A stretch of 30,932 nt of DNA from positions 1 to 30,932 of IMG/VR virus record IMGVR_UViG_3300042878_001061; one strand, 5' to 3'. This DNA comes from a virus. Positions 1 to 7,781 of the stretch are shown in pieces. Every line of letters begins with the position of its first letter. The stretch's first letter is position 1. Both the position numbers and the translations under genes were made by a program. A model generated the notes under the pieces. The model ran no database searches, had not been told where the DNA came from, and was given only the letters and a program-made list of their open reading frames with translations.

Positions 1-301
1 GTTGAAAAATAATAACCTACTGGCTGGCGCAGATCTCGGGCTGGTTGCCGGGTACTGCAACGAATTGGGTTTGTATAAAAAAGCCTGCGAGATAAACAAT
101 AAAGAGGGCGAGGTTGTTGTTAACAGATTTGGCGAGCGTGTTGTTTCGCCGTGGTATGATGTGCGCAGCAAAGCATTGAAGCAAGCCACGCAGATGGGGC
201 AGTTGTTTGGAATCACACCGAGCGCCCGGGCAAGAATTGAAACGGGCAACGTGAAGCCAGCGAGTAAATTAGAATTATTAAGAAAACCAAAAACCGCATA
301 A
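1..301 (+). CDS. terS: Terminase small subunit, C-terminal part (P27 family), cut by window edge
   Basis: The last 99 codons of a gene whose full form lies at 27059-27529; the protein sequences are identical over the shared part. An apparent TTG start at 2 is only the leucine codon of an internal Glu-Leu-Lys stretch, so this is a 5'-truncated copy and not a short gene. The small terminase subunit recognises phage DNA and regulates the large subunit during packaging. The stop is directly followed by the ATG of the 83-aa ORF at 303. Confidence 0.85.
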   Translation, partial: LKNNNLLAGADLGLVAGYCNELGLYKKACEINNKEGEVVVNRFGERVVSPWYDVRSKALKQATQMGQLFGITPSARARIETGNVKPASKLELLRKPKTA

Positions 302-302
302 C

Positions 303-554
303 ATGAAAAAGACAGTTAACAAAGCAACGCACAAAGCAGCCTTTGAAACGGCGCACGTTGAATACCAGGGACGCGAGTACAGGATTGAAGAGCGAGGCCA
401 CCAATTTGTGATCACCATGGACCAGGGCAGCGGATTCCGTGAGTGTGGCAAGTTTGGTTTGTGGGATGAGGCGTTTGTTTATCGAAACTTGAAACTTGCA
501 GAAGAGGCGAAGGCCATTTTTGAAAGCCAGTGCTTAAAGTTGAAAAGTATATAA
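303..554 (+). CDS. Hypothetical 83-aa protein between terS and terL
   Basis: I do not recognise this protein. It is soluble and charged, with no signal peptide or membrane segment, and holds Tyr-rich and Glu-rich stretches followed by a predicted helix near the C-terminus. It begins one base after the terS stop and its last 25 bases overlap the GTG start of terL, so it is translated within the packaging operon. The second copy (27531-27782) differs by one residue, Leu to Lys near the C-terminus. That change lies in the terL overlap and also alters terL residue 2. Conservation of the frame in both copies supports a real gene. Confidence 0.7.
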   Translation: MKKTVNKATHKAAFETAHVEYQGREYRIEERGHQFVITMDQGSGFRECGKFGLWDEAFVYRNLKLAEEAKAIFESQCLKLKSI

Positions 555-2155
555 GCGATGTGCAATCTGGCGCGTTGCCAGTTTGTGAACACGTGCGCAA
601 TGCCGTGGGTCGTTACGTTGCGGATCGCGCAGCGGGTTGGGGATTCTCTGATACCTACGCTTTGCATGCCATTGAATTTATTGAGCAGCTCGAGCATAGC
701 ACGGGCGAATATGCGGGCAAGCCGTTTGAGTTGGAACCTTGGCAGGCTTTTATAATTTGGAATCTGTTTGGATTTTTGAACGAGGACGGTAGCCGTAGAT
801 TTACGCGGGCTTATGTGGAAGTGCCACGCAAAAATGGCAAATCTACATTTAGCAGCGCGATTATGCTTTACGGGCTTATTGCAGATGACGAATCGGCGGC
901 GCAAGTTTACAGTGCGGCCACAAAGTTAGACCAGGCAATGATGGTTTTCGGCGAGTCTGTTAGGGTTTGCCAAAATCTGCCCTGGTTGAACGAGGCGCTC
1001 ACCGTTAACAATTCTGTAAACAATCGGCGGATCCTTTACGGTCAATCTATATACAAACCGCTCGAGTGGAACCCAGGCAAGCAGGACGGACTCAATGCGC
1101 ACTTTTGTTGCATTGATGAATATCATGCCCATCCAAATGATGAGCTTTACAACGTAATCCGAAACTCAATGGGTGCAAGGCGGCAGCCGTTGCTGTTTAC
1201 CATTACGACGGCGGGCTTTAATCGTGAGGCGCCATGCTACAAACACCGACAGTATTGTGCAGGTGTGTTGAGTGGCAACATAAAAGACGATGCTTTGTTT
1301 TCTGTCATCTATACATTGGATGAGGGCGATGATTGGACGGACCCCGCAGTATGGGCCAAGGCAAATCCTAATTGGGGCATTTCTGTAAACCCGCGCCAAC
1401 TTGAGCAGGGATTGACCGAGGCCAAGGAGTTCGTGCACAAAGAAGTTGAATTTAAAACCAAACTGCTCAACGTGTGGACCGATACGGCAATGACTTGGAT
1501 TAGCGACAGCGATTGGAAAGCCTGCGACGGCGCGGATGATCTTGAAGGCGCTTTGTGTTATGGCGGATTGGATTTGGCAAGCACTGGGGACTTTTGCGCA
1601 TTTAGTTTGTACTTCCCAGAATTTCACGCGATTCGCTCATGGTATTGGCTACCAGTCGAAACGGCATACAAACGCAAGGACGCCGCAGGGCAATCGATTA
1701 GGCAATGGGCAGCCGATGGGCATATTGAGTTAACGGACGGCAACGTAACTGACTACGCTTTTATTAAGGCGCGGGTTATTCAGTTGGCGCAGCAGTACGA
1801 CATCAAAGATATTGCATTTGACCGCTTCAACTCTTCGCAGTTGGTGATTGAGCTACAAAACGAGGGCTTGCAAATGTTCCCATTCGGGCAGGGCTTTGTA
1901 TCGATGTCGGCACCTACCAAAGAACTGGAGCGGTTGACAAAGGATAAACAATTAAGGCACGCGGGCAATCCCGTTACTCGTTGGATGATGGGCAACATAA
2001 TGCTGCGCACTGATCCCGCGGGTAATATCAAAATAGACAAAGCCAAGTCGGGCGATAAAGTCGATGGGCCTGTTTCAATAGTTATGGCGTTAGGCACTTG
2101 CATGCAGGATGCCGCCAAAGAAAAAGAATCTGATTTTTGGTTTGTAAGCTTATGA
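530..2155 (+). CDS. terL: Terminase large subunit (HK97-type)
   Basis: Packaging motor ATPase and nuclease, 541 aa, a usual length for the Terminase_1 family. Residues 98-105 (VPRKNGKS) are the Walker A-like motif, Ile-Asp-Glu at 195-197 is Walker B, and Thr-Thr-Ala-Gly at 226-229 fits the coupling motif. The RNase H-like nuclease half begins near 345, with acidic residues D348, D431 and D512 in family-typical contexts. Translation starts at GTG 530 inside the preceding ORF; no better in-frame ATG precedes the conserved N-terminal helix. The stop overlaps the next ATG as ATGA. Compared with the copy at 27758, seven residues differ, in two clusters: 2-33 and 335-341, the linker between the two domains. 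Confidence 0.95.
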   Translation: MLKVEKYISDVQSGALPVCEHVRNAVGRYVADRAAGWGFSDTYALHAIEFIEQLEHSTGEYAGKPFELEPWQAFIIWNLFGFLNEDGSRRFTRAYVEVPRKNGKSTFSSAIMLYGLIADDESAAQVYSAATKLDQAMMVFGESVRVCQNLPWLNEALTVNNSVNNRRILYGQSIYKPLEWNPGKQDGLNAHFCCIDEYHAHPNDELYNVIRNSMGARRQPLLFTITTAGFNREAPCYKHRQYCAGVLSGNIKDDALFSVIYTLDEGDDWTDPAVWAKANPNWGISVNPRQLEQGLTEAKEFVHKEVEFKTKLLNVWTDTAMTWISDSDWKACDGADDLEGALCYGGLDLASTGDFCAFSLYFPEFHAIRSWYWLPVETAYKRKDAAGQSIRQWAADGHIELTDGNVTDYAFIKARVIQLAQQYDIKDIAFDRFNSSQLVIELQNEGLQMFPFGQGFVSMSAPTKELERLTKDKQLRHAGNPVTRWMMGNIMLRTDPAGNIKIDKAKSGDKVDGPVSIVMALGTCMQDAAKEKESDFWFVSL

Positions 2156-2337
2156 AATTTTTGGACGACTACATGCAGGAATATTACAACAACCTACCGA
2201 GATATCGGACATATGAGGATGCCTACAATGCAACCGAGGAAAAGTATTTCGGCAAGTTTGGCGTGCGTCGTTACAAAAACTACGATGTATTCAGGGCAGC
2301 ATTGAGCAGGTGGTTGGCCCAGGGGCGTAATAAGTAA
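2152..2337 (+). CDS. Hypothetical 61-aa protein between terL and portal
   Basis: Small, Tyr- and Arg-rich soluble protein of unknown function, beginning with an ATG that overlaps the terL stop (ATGA). An in-frame TTG at 2137 would extend it, but the coupled ATG is more plausible. The second copy at 29380-29565 differs by one conservative change (Arg to Lys at residue 17). Its stop codon TAA is immediately followed by the promoter-like element before the portal gene. Confidence 0.7.
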   Translation: MKFLDDYMQEYYNNLPRYRTYEDAYNATEEKYFGKFGVRRYKNYDVFRAALSRWLAQGRNK

Positions 2338-2380
2338 TTTGTTAACGTGATTGATTTAGGGCAGTTGTAATTTGCGGGCG
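2335..2380 (+). promoter_or_regulatory. Promoter-like element before portal, shared with the fibre gene
   Basis: TTTGTTAACG at 2338-2347, TAGG at 2357-2360 and TTGTAATTT at 2365-2373 align without gaps to the same three blocks at 13160-13195 before the fibre gene (25 of 36 positions identical). The -7-like box TAATTTG is one T short of TAnnTTTG and lies 6 nt before the portal ATG. In the second genome copy (29566 on) two spacer bases differ, but the three blocks are kept. Function is inferred. Confidence 0.5.
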
Positions 2381-3655
2381 ATGAATCTAAAATTCTGGCA
2401 GCCAAAAAGAGCGGAGAAGCGCAGTAGCTTATCGCAGCCAACTGATTGGCTAGTGAATACTTTACAAAATGTTTTCGGATATCAAACAAAAAGCGGTCAG
2501 GCGGTTAATGATCGCACGGCGCTATCTATTGCGTCGGTGCACGCGTGCGTTAGAGTTATTGCTGACGGTATTGCGGGGTTATCTTTAAAGTTGTATAAAG
2601 ATGATGGCACCAATCGCGAGCAGGTTGTGATCCATTACGCCACGGCATTAGTAAACGAGCCAAATCCCTATCAGACCAAATACGATTTCACCAAATACAT
2701 GGTGAGCCACTTGGCTCTGAAGGGCAACGCCTACGCTTTTATCAATCGCGACAGCAGATATTTGGGTATTGAGTTGCACCCGATTGCACCCGATTACGTT
2801 CAGCCAATCATGCAGGACGGGCAATTGTTTTACAAAGTGAATCGCAAGGGCTTCCCTGGTATGATTCCAGCGGCCGACATGTTGCACTTTAAAGGGCTTT
2901 GTGGTGATGATCCGCTTGTGGGTTTGTCCCCCATCGTGGTGCACGCCGAAACCTTGGGTATTGATTTGGCAGCGATTAGCCAGAGCGCAGGCGTCTACAA
3001 AAATGGAGTATTGAAATTTTTGTTAACATCTGATGCGCAGATTAAACCCGAGCAGGCAGTGCCATTGAAGAAATCTTTGGATGACGTTATAGACGGGGCA
3101 AGCCGCAGCACTGTGTTACCCAATGGCATCAAGATGGAAAAACTATCTTTAAGCCCAGAAGAGGCGCAGTATTTGGAAACCCGCAAATTTTCGGCTGAGG
3201 AAATCGCCCGAATTTTTGGGGTGCCCGCTTCCATGATCGGCGCAAAGGATGGCATTAAGTCCAGCGTTGAGCAGGAATATCAAGATTTTTACGCCCGCAC
3301 TTTGGCATCTTACGCCATCAATATCGAGCAGGAAATGGCCCGCAAGCTGTTAACAGAAAATGACAAGTTAACTTATTACTTTAAATTTAACTTTAATTCG
3401 CTGTTGAGAGCCTCCGCCAATGAGCGCGCTGACTATTACAATAAAGGCATTCGCGGCGGTTGGCTTTCACGTAACGAGGCCCGCATGTTTGAAGATGCAA
3501 ACGGATTTAATGGAGGCGATGAGTATTTGATCGAATCCAATTTGATGCCGTCGAGCAAAATCGATGAATATATGGATGCCAAGATTGCGCAACTAATGAG
3601 CACCGCCGACAAAAACAACAACCCAGAGGGAACTAATAACACAGAAGTAATCTAA
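2381..3655 (+). CDS. Portal protein (HK97 gp3-like)
   Basis: Portal vertex protein of 424 aa from the ATG at 2381. It forms the dodecameric ring through which DNA is packaged and to which the connector attaches. The sequence has the usual Phage_portal features: an N-terminal stretch with a conserved Ser-Val-His-Ala-Cys segment, a Leu-Lys-Gly-Asn-Ala-Tyr motif, and the C-terminal Glu-Glu-Ile-Ala-Arg-Ile-Phe-Gly-Val-Pro segment. An in-frame TTG three codons upstream is part of the promoter-like box and is not used here. The protein is identical in both genome copies despite many silent changes, showing strong purifying selection. The stop and the protease start share one base (TAATG). Confidence 0.95.
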   Translation: MNLKFWQPKRAEKRSSLSQPTDWLVNTLQNVFGYQTKSGQAVNDRTALSIASVHACVRVIADGIAGLSLKLYKDDGTNREQVVIHYATALVNEPNPYQTKYDFTKYMVSHLALKGNAYAFINRDSRYLGIELHPIAPDYVQPIMQDGQLFYKVNRKGFPGMIPAADMLHFKGLCGDDPLVGLSPIVVHAETLGIDLAAISQSAGVYKNGVLKFLLTSDAQIKPEQAVPLKKSLDDVIDGASRSTVLPNGIKMEKLSLSPEEAQYLETRKFSAEEIARIFGVPASMIGAKDGIKSSVEQEYQDFYARTLASYAINIEQEMARKLLTENDKLTYYFKFNFNSLLRASANERADYYNKGIRGGWLSRNEARMFEDANGFNGGDEYLIESNLMPSSKIDEYMDAKIAQLMSTADKNNNPEGTNNTEVI

Positions 3656-4266
3656 TGAAACAAGAAAGGCGCACATTTACGGGCACTGTTCACACCAGAG
3701 AGGACGGCGAAGGCATGCCAAAAGAAATTGGCGGCATTGCTGCTGTCATTAATTCCGCTACGGATCTCGGATATTTTGAGGAGGTTATTATGCCGGGGGC
3801 GTTTGACAATGCTCTGTCAAAAGATTACGACATTCGTTGTTTGTTCAACCACGAAGCCGAGTTAATTTTGGGCCGCACAAAAGCAAACACCTGCAAAGTA
3901 TTTGTAAATGGCGACGGTAATCTTGAATATACCTGGGTGCCAGATTATGAGAATCCAACACATATGAGCGTTGTGCGTTCTATTATGCGCGGCGATATCA
4001 CGCAAAGTTCATTTGCCTTCACGATCAAAGAACAAATGTGGAGCGAGTCGGAAAAATACGGATCTATGGGCAAGCGCACAATAAAAGTAATTGAGGATTT
4101 GTATGATGTTAGCCCTGTAACTTATCCCGCTTATGCCGATACTGAAGCCGACGCCCGTAGCATTGTTGCTATGCGTGATCAGGAACAAGAAATCGAAGAG
4201 GCCAAAAGAAGCCAAGCCTCTGCCGATGTTATTAAATTGGCTTTATTAAGATACCAAAACCTTTAA
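3655..4266 (+). CDS. Prohead protease (HK97 gp4-like, peptidase S78)
   Basis: Capsid maturation serine protease, 203 aa. His66 in a Phe-Asn-His-Glu context, Ser118/Ser119 in Gln-Ser-Ser-Phe-Ala-Phe, and an acidic residue at 151 before Val-Ser-Pro-Val-Thr-Tyr-Pro match the herpesvirus-protease-like catalytic arrangement of phage prohead proteases. In this family the enzyme removes the scaffold-like N-terminus of the capsid protein encoded next. It is coupled to portal by a one-base TAATG overlap. The C-terminal 30 residues are Gln/Glu-rich and probably flexible. Confidence 0.92.
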   Translation: MKQERRTFTGTVHTREDGEGMPKEIGGIAAVINSATDLGYFEEVIMPGAFDNALSKDYDIRCLFNHEAELILGRTKANTCKVFVNGDGNLEYTWVPDYENPTHMSVVRSIMRGDITQSSFAFTIKEQMWSESEKYGSMGKRTIKVIEDLYDVSPVTYPAYADTEADARSIVAMRDQEQEIEEAKRSQASADVIKLALLRYQNL

Positions 4267-4281
4267 ACAAAAAACAAAATC

Positions 4282-5598
4282 ATGAATAAAATTAAAGCAT
4301 TGAAAGAAGAGCGTGGACGTTTGCTCGGCGAATTGTCTACCTTGCAAACCACAATCGAAAAAGAAGCCCGTTCTATGGCTGATTCTGAAACCAATCGCTT
4401 GGCTGAAATCGAGGCTCGTTTGGGCGCGATCAAAGCTGAGGTTGAAACCTTGGAGAAATTGCAAAACTTGGCTGCACAAGCTGCCGGTCATTCTGCAAGC
4501 CGTGGTGAGGAAAAAGAAAAAGAAAGCATGGCTAAAGATTACAGCTTTAAGCGTGCAATCAATTTGGCTACCACTGGACGCCGCGAAGGTGTTGAAGGTG
4601 AATTTTCTCAAATTGGTGCTGAAGAGTTCCAGCGTTCTGGTGTAAGCGTAAGCGCTCACTCTGTAAAAATCCCTTCTGAAGTTTTCAAACGTGATATGAC
4701 TGCTACTGGCGGTACTTCTGGTTCTGAAGGTGGTGTAAACGTTCAAACTTCTGTTGGTTCTATCATCGATGTATTGTTGCCTCGCACCGTATTGCGCGGT
4801 TTGGGTGTACAGCAGTTGTCTGGATTGGTTGGTAACTTGGATATGCCAACAGCTTCTACCGTTCCTAGCGCTGGTTGGAACACTGAAAACGGTTCAGCTT
4901 CTGAAAAGAGCCCCGCATTCAGCAAAATCACTTTCAGCCCTAAGCGTTTGGCCGCTTACATTCAGGTATCAAACCAGTTGATGTTGCAATCTAGCAACTC
5001 AATCGACGCTTACGTGCGTAACTGGTTGTTGAATGCAATGGCTCAATCTTTGGAAACTGCTGCCATCAAAGGTGGTGGATCTAACGAGCCTACTGGTATC
5101 ATTGCCAATAGCAACGTTAACGTAACTTTTGCAGGTGGTGCATCTTCTAACAGCACAAACGCTAACGGTATCGCTCCAGTATGGGCCGACGTTGTTAACT
5201 TGATGAAGGCTGTAGAAAACGCAAACGGTGAGGGTGTTGCTTACTTGACCAACCCTAAAGTAAAAGCCGCTTTGCAAACTATCCCCCGCCAAGCTTCTGG
5301 TGTTGAAGGTAACTTCATTTGGGCAAGCGGTGGCGCTGAATTGAACGGTTACAACGTAGCCACTTCAACTTTGGTTCCTTCTAACTTGTCTAAGGGTACT
5401 AGCTCAACTTTGTCTGCAATGATCTTCGGTGACTTCTCCAAGCTCGCTCTGGCTTCATGGGGTGGTGGCATGGAATTAGTGGTAGATCCATTTAGTGGAG
5501 CAACCGCTGGCTTGACCAACGTTATCCTTAACTCTTACATGGATGTAAACTTGTTGCAGCCTACTGCATTCGCAGTTTGTAAGGACATCGTAGCCTAA
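4282..5598 (+). CDS. Major capsid protein (HK97 fold) with N-terminal scaffold-like domain
   Basis: 438 aa. Residues 1 to about 75 form a charged coiled coil resembling the HK97 delta domain, followed by a Glu/Lys-rich linker (about 73-85) and the HK97-fold capsid. The mature part has the typical Ile-Ile-Asp-Val-Leu segment and a long Gly/Ser/Ala-rich C-terminal half. The delta domain is presumably cut off by the protease encoded just upstream; the exact cleavage site cannot be read from sequence. The start has an A-rich leader without Shine-Dalgarno. Codon choice differs from its neighbours, with heavy use of TCT, GCT, GGT, GTA and TTG, a sign of high expression. Confidence 0.93.
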   Translation: MNKIKALKEERGRLLGELSTLQTTIEKEARSMADSETNRLAEIEARLGAIKAEVETLEKLQNLAAQAAGHSASRGEEKEKESMAKDYSFKRAINLATTGRREGVEGEFSQIGAEEFQRSGVSVSAHSVKIPSEVFKRDMTATGGTSGSEGGVNVQTSVGSIIDVLLPRTVLRGLGVQQLSGLVGNLDMPTASTVPSAGWNTENGSASEKSPAFSKITFSPKRLAAYIQVSNQLMLQSSNSIDAYVRNWLLNAMAQSLETAAIKGGGSNEPTGIIANSNVNVTFAGGASSNSTNANGIAPVWADVVNLMKAVENANGEGVAYLTNPKVKAALQTIPRQASGVEGNFIWASGGAELNGYNVATSTLVPSNLSKGTSSTLSAMIFGDFSKLALASWGGGMELVVDPFSGATAGLTNVILNSYMDVNLLQPTAFAVCKDIVA

Positions 5599-5604
5599 TA
5601 ATCT

Positions 5605-5665
5605 GCCCGCTTGGGGGCGTAAAAGTTCCAAGTGCCGGGGGTGATCTTGACTGCATCACCCCTGG
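5605..5665 (+). promoter_or_regulatory. Two hairpins after the major capsid gene
   Basis: A small hairpin, GCCC at 5605-5608 with GGGC at 5615-5618, is followed by a strong one: 5635-5645 pairs with 5655-5665 (core GGGGTGAT/ATCACCCC, 9-nt loop, about 11 bp including a G-T pair). No T-run follows, so it does not look like a classical terminator. It could block 3' exonucleases and stabilise capsid mRNA, or lower read-through. The next ATG (5672) begins six bases after the stem. Confidence 0.55.
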
Positions 5666-5671
5666 GCCAAT

Positions 5672-5872
5672 ATGAAAGTGAGATTTACAGCAAACCCTAC
5701 AGGGCAATTTAATTTAAGTTACAACGTAGGCGAGGAAGTAATAATGGAAACCAAGCAGGCCATGCTCTTAATTGAGGCGGGCGTTGCTGAAGAGATTGCA
5801 GTATTGACGCCAGCCAAGCCTAGCAAAAAGGCAAAGCCAGTAAACCCTGAAACCGAATTAGACGCCGAATAA
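5672..5872 (+). CDS. Hypothetical 66-aa protein between capsid and connector genes
   Basis: Not recognised with certainty. The N-terminal 45 residues look like a small beta-rich fold with a Gly-Glu-Glu-Val turn, followed by a Lys/Pro/Glu-rich tail (about 46-66) that is probably disordered. Small ORFs of this type often sit between capsid and head-tail connector genes. Its start lies right after the strong post-capsid hairpin, so its translation may be limited. The next gene starts two bases after the stop. Confidence 0.65.
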   Translation: MKVRFTANPTGQFNLSYNVGEEVIMETKQAMLLIEAGVAEEIAVLTPAKPSKKAKPVNPETELDAE

Positions 5873-5873
5873 A

Positions 5874-6533
5874 ATGTTTGTCAGCCGTAGATATACCGCC
5901 TTCGCAAATGCCGCTACTGACTACCTCAGTTTGGCAGATGCAAAAACCCATTTAAGGGTTACAAGTTCCTCAGATGATACTTACATTTCGGGGCTTATCT
6001 CTATGGCAATTGATGCCTGCAGTAATTATTTGGGCTACTCGATTCGCAAAGGGACGGCAAAGTATGGCTTCGACTCATTTACAGGCATGCCTGCGCTCGT
6101 GAATCCCGTGAATGGCCTCAATATACCTTCGGGAAATTATCTGCGCTTAAACACGCGCTGCTTGGCTATTAACTCCGTGAGCTATGTAAACGACTCGCAG
6201 GCGGTTGTTGCTTTTGATTCTGGCGATTGGTTGGTTTCGCCTGATCCGATGGGCGGATATTCTCGAAATATCTTTTTTGAAGATACCCCATCCTCAATAA
6301 CAGACGATGTTATTAAGTACATTGTTGAAATCTCTGAGGGTTTTAACCCTGTCGGCACTTCTTCTGTAGATCCTGATACAATTCTACCCGCCACGATTAA
6401 ACACGCGGCGCTGTTGTTAGTTGCTCAGTACTACGACAATAGGCAGGCCATCATTGCGGGAAGTATTAACAGCGAAATGAATTTCGGCTTTCACTACCTA
6501 CTCGATCCGTACAAAATCCAAATCATGATCTAA
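5874..6533 (+). CDS. Head-tail connector (gp6/gp15-like adaptor)
   Basis: 219 aa. The N-terminal region (about 17-60) has the Leu-Ala-Asp-Ala-Lys-x-His-Leu-Arg-Val start and Asp-Asp-x-Tyr-Ile-x-x-Leu-Ile helix typical of phage gp6-like adaptor proteins, which form a ring beneath the portal. The longer central part (about 65-160) is beta-rich. Near the C-terminus a helix with Ala-Leu-Leu-Leu-Val-Ala-Gln-Tyr-Tyr-Asp-Asn-Arg is the second family hallmark. Position between capsid and head-closure genes agrees. It shares one base with the next gene (TAATG). Confidence 0.85.
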   Translation: MFVSRRYTAFANAATDYLSLADAKTHLRVTSSSDDTYISGLISMAIDACSNYLGYSIRKGTAKYGFDSFTGMPALVNPVNGLNIPSGNYLRLNTRCLAINSVSYVNDSQAVVAFDSGDWLVSPDPMGGYSRNIFFEDTPSSITDDVIKYIVEISEGFNPVGTSSVDPDTILPATIKHAALLLVAQYYDNRQAIIAGSINSEMNFGFHYLLDPYKIQIMI

Positions 6534-6853
6534 TGAATGCGGGGTTAATGGATGTTTTGGTAAGCCTGCAAAGTTATACCGAAACCATAGATACAAACAC
6601 AGGCGAGAAGCTGCAAACGTGGACCGAATATGCAACCGCATGGGCGCAGCGTGTTGAGCAGGAAAGTGGTGCGGAGAATGTAAACGCAGACAGGCGCGAA
6701 CATAAGCAAATTGTGATGTATACCATTCGTTTCAATTCAGCGGTAGGCGTTAAGCACAGAGTTGTTGATGACAACGGAGCGCACAACATTGTTAACATAG
6801 CAAACCTGCAGCGGAATCTATATTTGAAACTACAAACCGAATTAACGCAATAA
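6533..6853 (+). CDS. Head closure / head-tail joining protein (SPP1 gp16-like)
   Basis: 106 aa, normal for the phage head-tail joining family. It has the small beta-barrel pattern: a Gln-Ser-Tyr-Thr-Glu-Thr strand, a Trp-Thr-Glu-Tyr-Ala-Thr-Ala-Trp-Ala segment, then a Tyr-Thr-Ile-Arg-Phe strand and a final Asn-Ile-Val-Asn-Ile strand. It stops leakage of DNA after packaging and joins the connector to the tail. One-base TAATG overlaps on both sides point to coupled translation. Confidence 0.85.
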   Translation: MNAGLMDVLVSLQSYTETIDTNTGEKLQTWTEYATAWAQRVEQESGAENVNADRREHKQIVMYTIRFNSAVGVKHRVVDDNGAHNIVNIANLQRNLYLKLQTELTQ

Positions 6854-7314
6854 TGGCAAACAAACGCGAGACAAAAATGGACGGCCTTGCTGAAATACTT
6901 TCAGCACTGGAAAAAATGGGCGTCGATGTCAAGTCTGAAAAATTGCAGAACATGATAAAAAAAGAGTCTCAGTGCATTATTGATACGGCTAAAAGTTTAG
7001 CGCCTGCCGATACAGGCAACATGCGAAACTCAATCGGCTTTATTACAAAGATGGATAAAGATAACAGAGAGCGCGTTTTGATTGGTTTAAATGGCAATTA
7101 TTACAACCATTATTTGGGCGTGATGTTTGAGTATGGAACTGTTGCTCGTATACAAGAAAGTACTGGAAGGTACACGGGGCAACTTGGAACACAACGCGCA
7201 TTTATGCGGCCCGCAATGGATCAAAATAGAAATCGTGTAATCGAAGGTATTAAAAAAGGCGTCGATCAAATCATCGCCGATTTAGCAAAGAAAAATAATC
7301 TAATATACAAATAA
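6853..7314 (+). CDS. HK97 gp10-like tail completion (neck) protein
   Basis: 153 aa. The motif Ala-Pro-x-Asp-Thr-Gly-Asn-Met-Arg-x-Ser (about 51-61) and the later Phe-Glu-Tyr-Gly-Thr segment, followed by a Phe-Met-Arg-Pro-Ala stretch, identify the HK97-gp10/putative morphogenesis family. These proteins act at the head-tail interface and are needed for tail completion. The order adaptor, closure, gp10-like, tail tube is the standard siphovirus order, except that the expected DUF3168 protein is missing here and appears after the chaperones. Confidence 0.88.
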   Translation: MANKRETKMDGLAEILSALEKMGVDVKSEKLQNMIKKESQCIIDTAKSLAPADTGNMRNSIGFITKMDKDNRERVLIGLNGNYYNHYLGVMFEYGTVARIQESTGRYTGQLGTQRAFMRPAMDQNRNRVIEGIKKGVDQIIADLAKKNNLIYK

Positions 7315-7316
7315 CC

Positions 7317-7757
7317 ATGGCAATCTCTGGACCAGTAAACGGCACGCTGATAAGCATCTATAAAGATGTTAGCGGAACCTTGACCAAAATCGCAAACGCG
7401 ACATCTCATTCAATCGACATTTCTAAAGATATGATCGACGTAACTAACAAAGACAGCGCAGGCGCTAAAGAATTTATCGCTGGCGAATATGGCTACACTT
7501 TGAACGTTGAAGGTATTTTTGAAGAAGATGCATCTGTGAGCACAAGCGGTTTGTCTTTTAAAGATCTTTTGACCGACTTGTTAGCAGGTACTGCTGTAAC
7601 TGTTGTAATGACTACCAACAGCAGCGGCGACCAAAAAATGACAGGATCGGCTTTCTTTAGCAGCTTATCATTGAGCGCACCTAACAACGACAAAGCAACC
7701 TTCACAGGCACCTTGCAGGGAACGGGCGCTTTGACTGTTGGCACTGTATCGCCTTAA
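7317..7757 (+). CDS. Major tail (tube) protein
   Basis: 146 aa, near the usual length for TP901-1-type major tail proteins. It is beta-rich, with a Ser-Ile-Asp-Ile-Ser-x-Asp-x-Ile-Asp-Val-Thr-Asn-Lys-Asp segment typical of tube proteins and a C-terminal Ser-Phe-Thr-Gly-like strand region. It polymerises into the tail tube around the tape measure. It sits directly before the tail chaperone pair. As in the capsid gene, GCT/TCT/GTA codons are frequent, consistent with an abundant structural product. Confidence 0.85.
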   Translation: MAISGPVNGTLISIYKDVSGTLTKIANATSHSIDISKDMIDVTNKDSAGAKEFIAGEYGYTLNVEGIFEEDASVSTSGLSFKDLLTDLLAGTAVTVVMTTNSSGDQKMTGSAFFSSLSLSAPNNDKATFTGTLQGTGALTVGTVSP

Positions 7758-7769
7758 TACTTTTTGTCT

Positions 7770-7777
7770 TATCTTTG
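7770..7777 (+). promoter_or_regulatory. Candidate -7 box before tail chaperone gene
   Basis: TATCTTTG matches TAnnTTTG exactly and ends 4 nt before the ATG at 7782. No clear -33 TTG lies at the standard distance. If used, the transcript would begin at or just before the start codon. Confidence 0.4.
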
Positions 7778-7781
7778 TGGC

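Larger units (their letters stand above)
1..3704 (+). repeat. Left copy of 3.7-kb diverged direct repeat
   Basis: This segment matches 27229-30932 with a constant offset of 27,228 and no indel. It covers the end of terS, an 83-aa ORF, terL, a 61-aa ORF, portal and the start of the protease. The left edge cuts through terS, so it is a contig edge rather than a biological terminus. Hand comparison of 350 bp (2341-2690) gave about 18 mismatches, close to 5%, and the 424-aa portal protein is unchanged. This fits a circular or circularly permuted genome assembled past its closure point with two strain variants. Confidence 0.95.

Noticed and set aside
1780-2118. Minus-strand ORFs inside the terminase gene and its second copy
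   Set aside because: They are shadows in the opposite strand of a conserved gene, with no family features or starts supported by promoters.
1-3704. Biological direct terminal repeats as in T5- or T7-like phages
   Set aside because: The two copies differ at about 5% of sites, and the left end cuts a gene. True terminal repeats are maintained identical.
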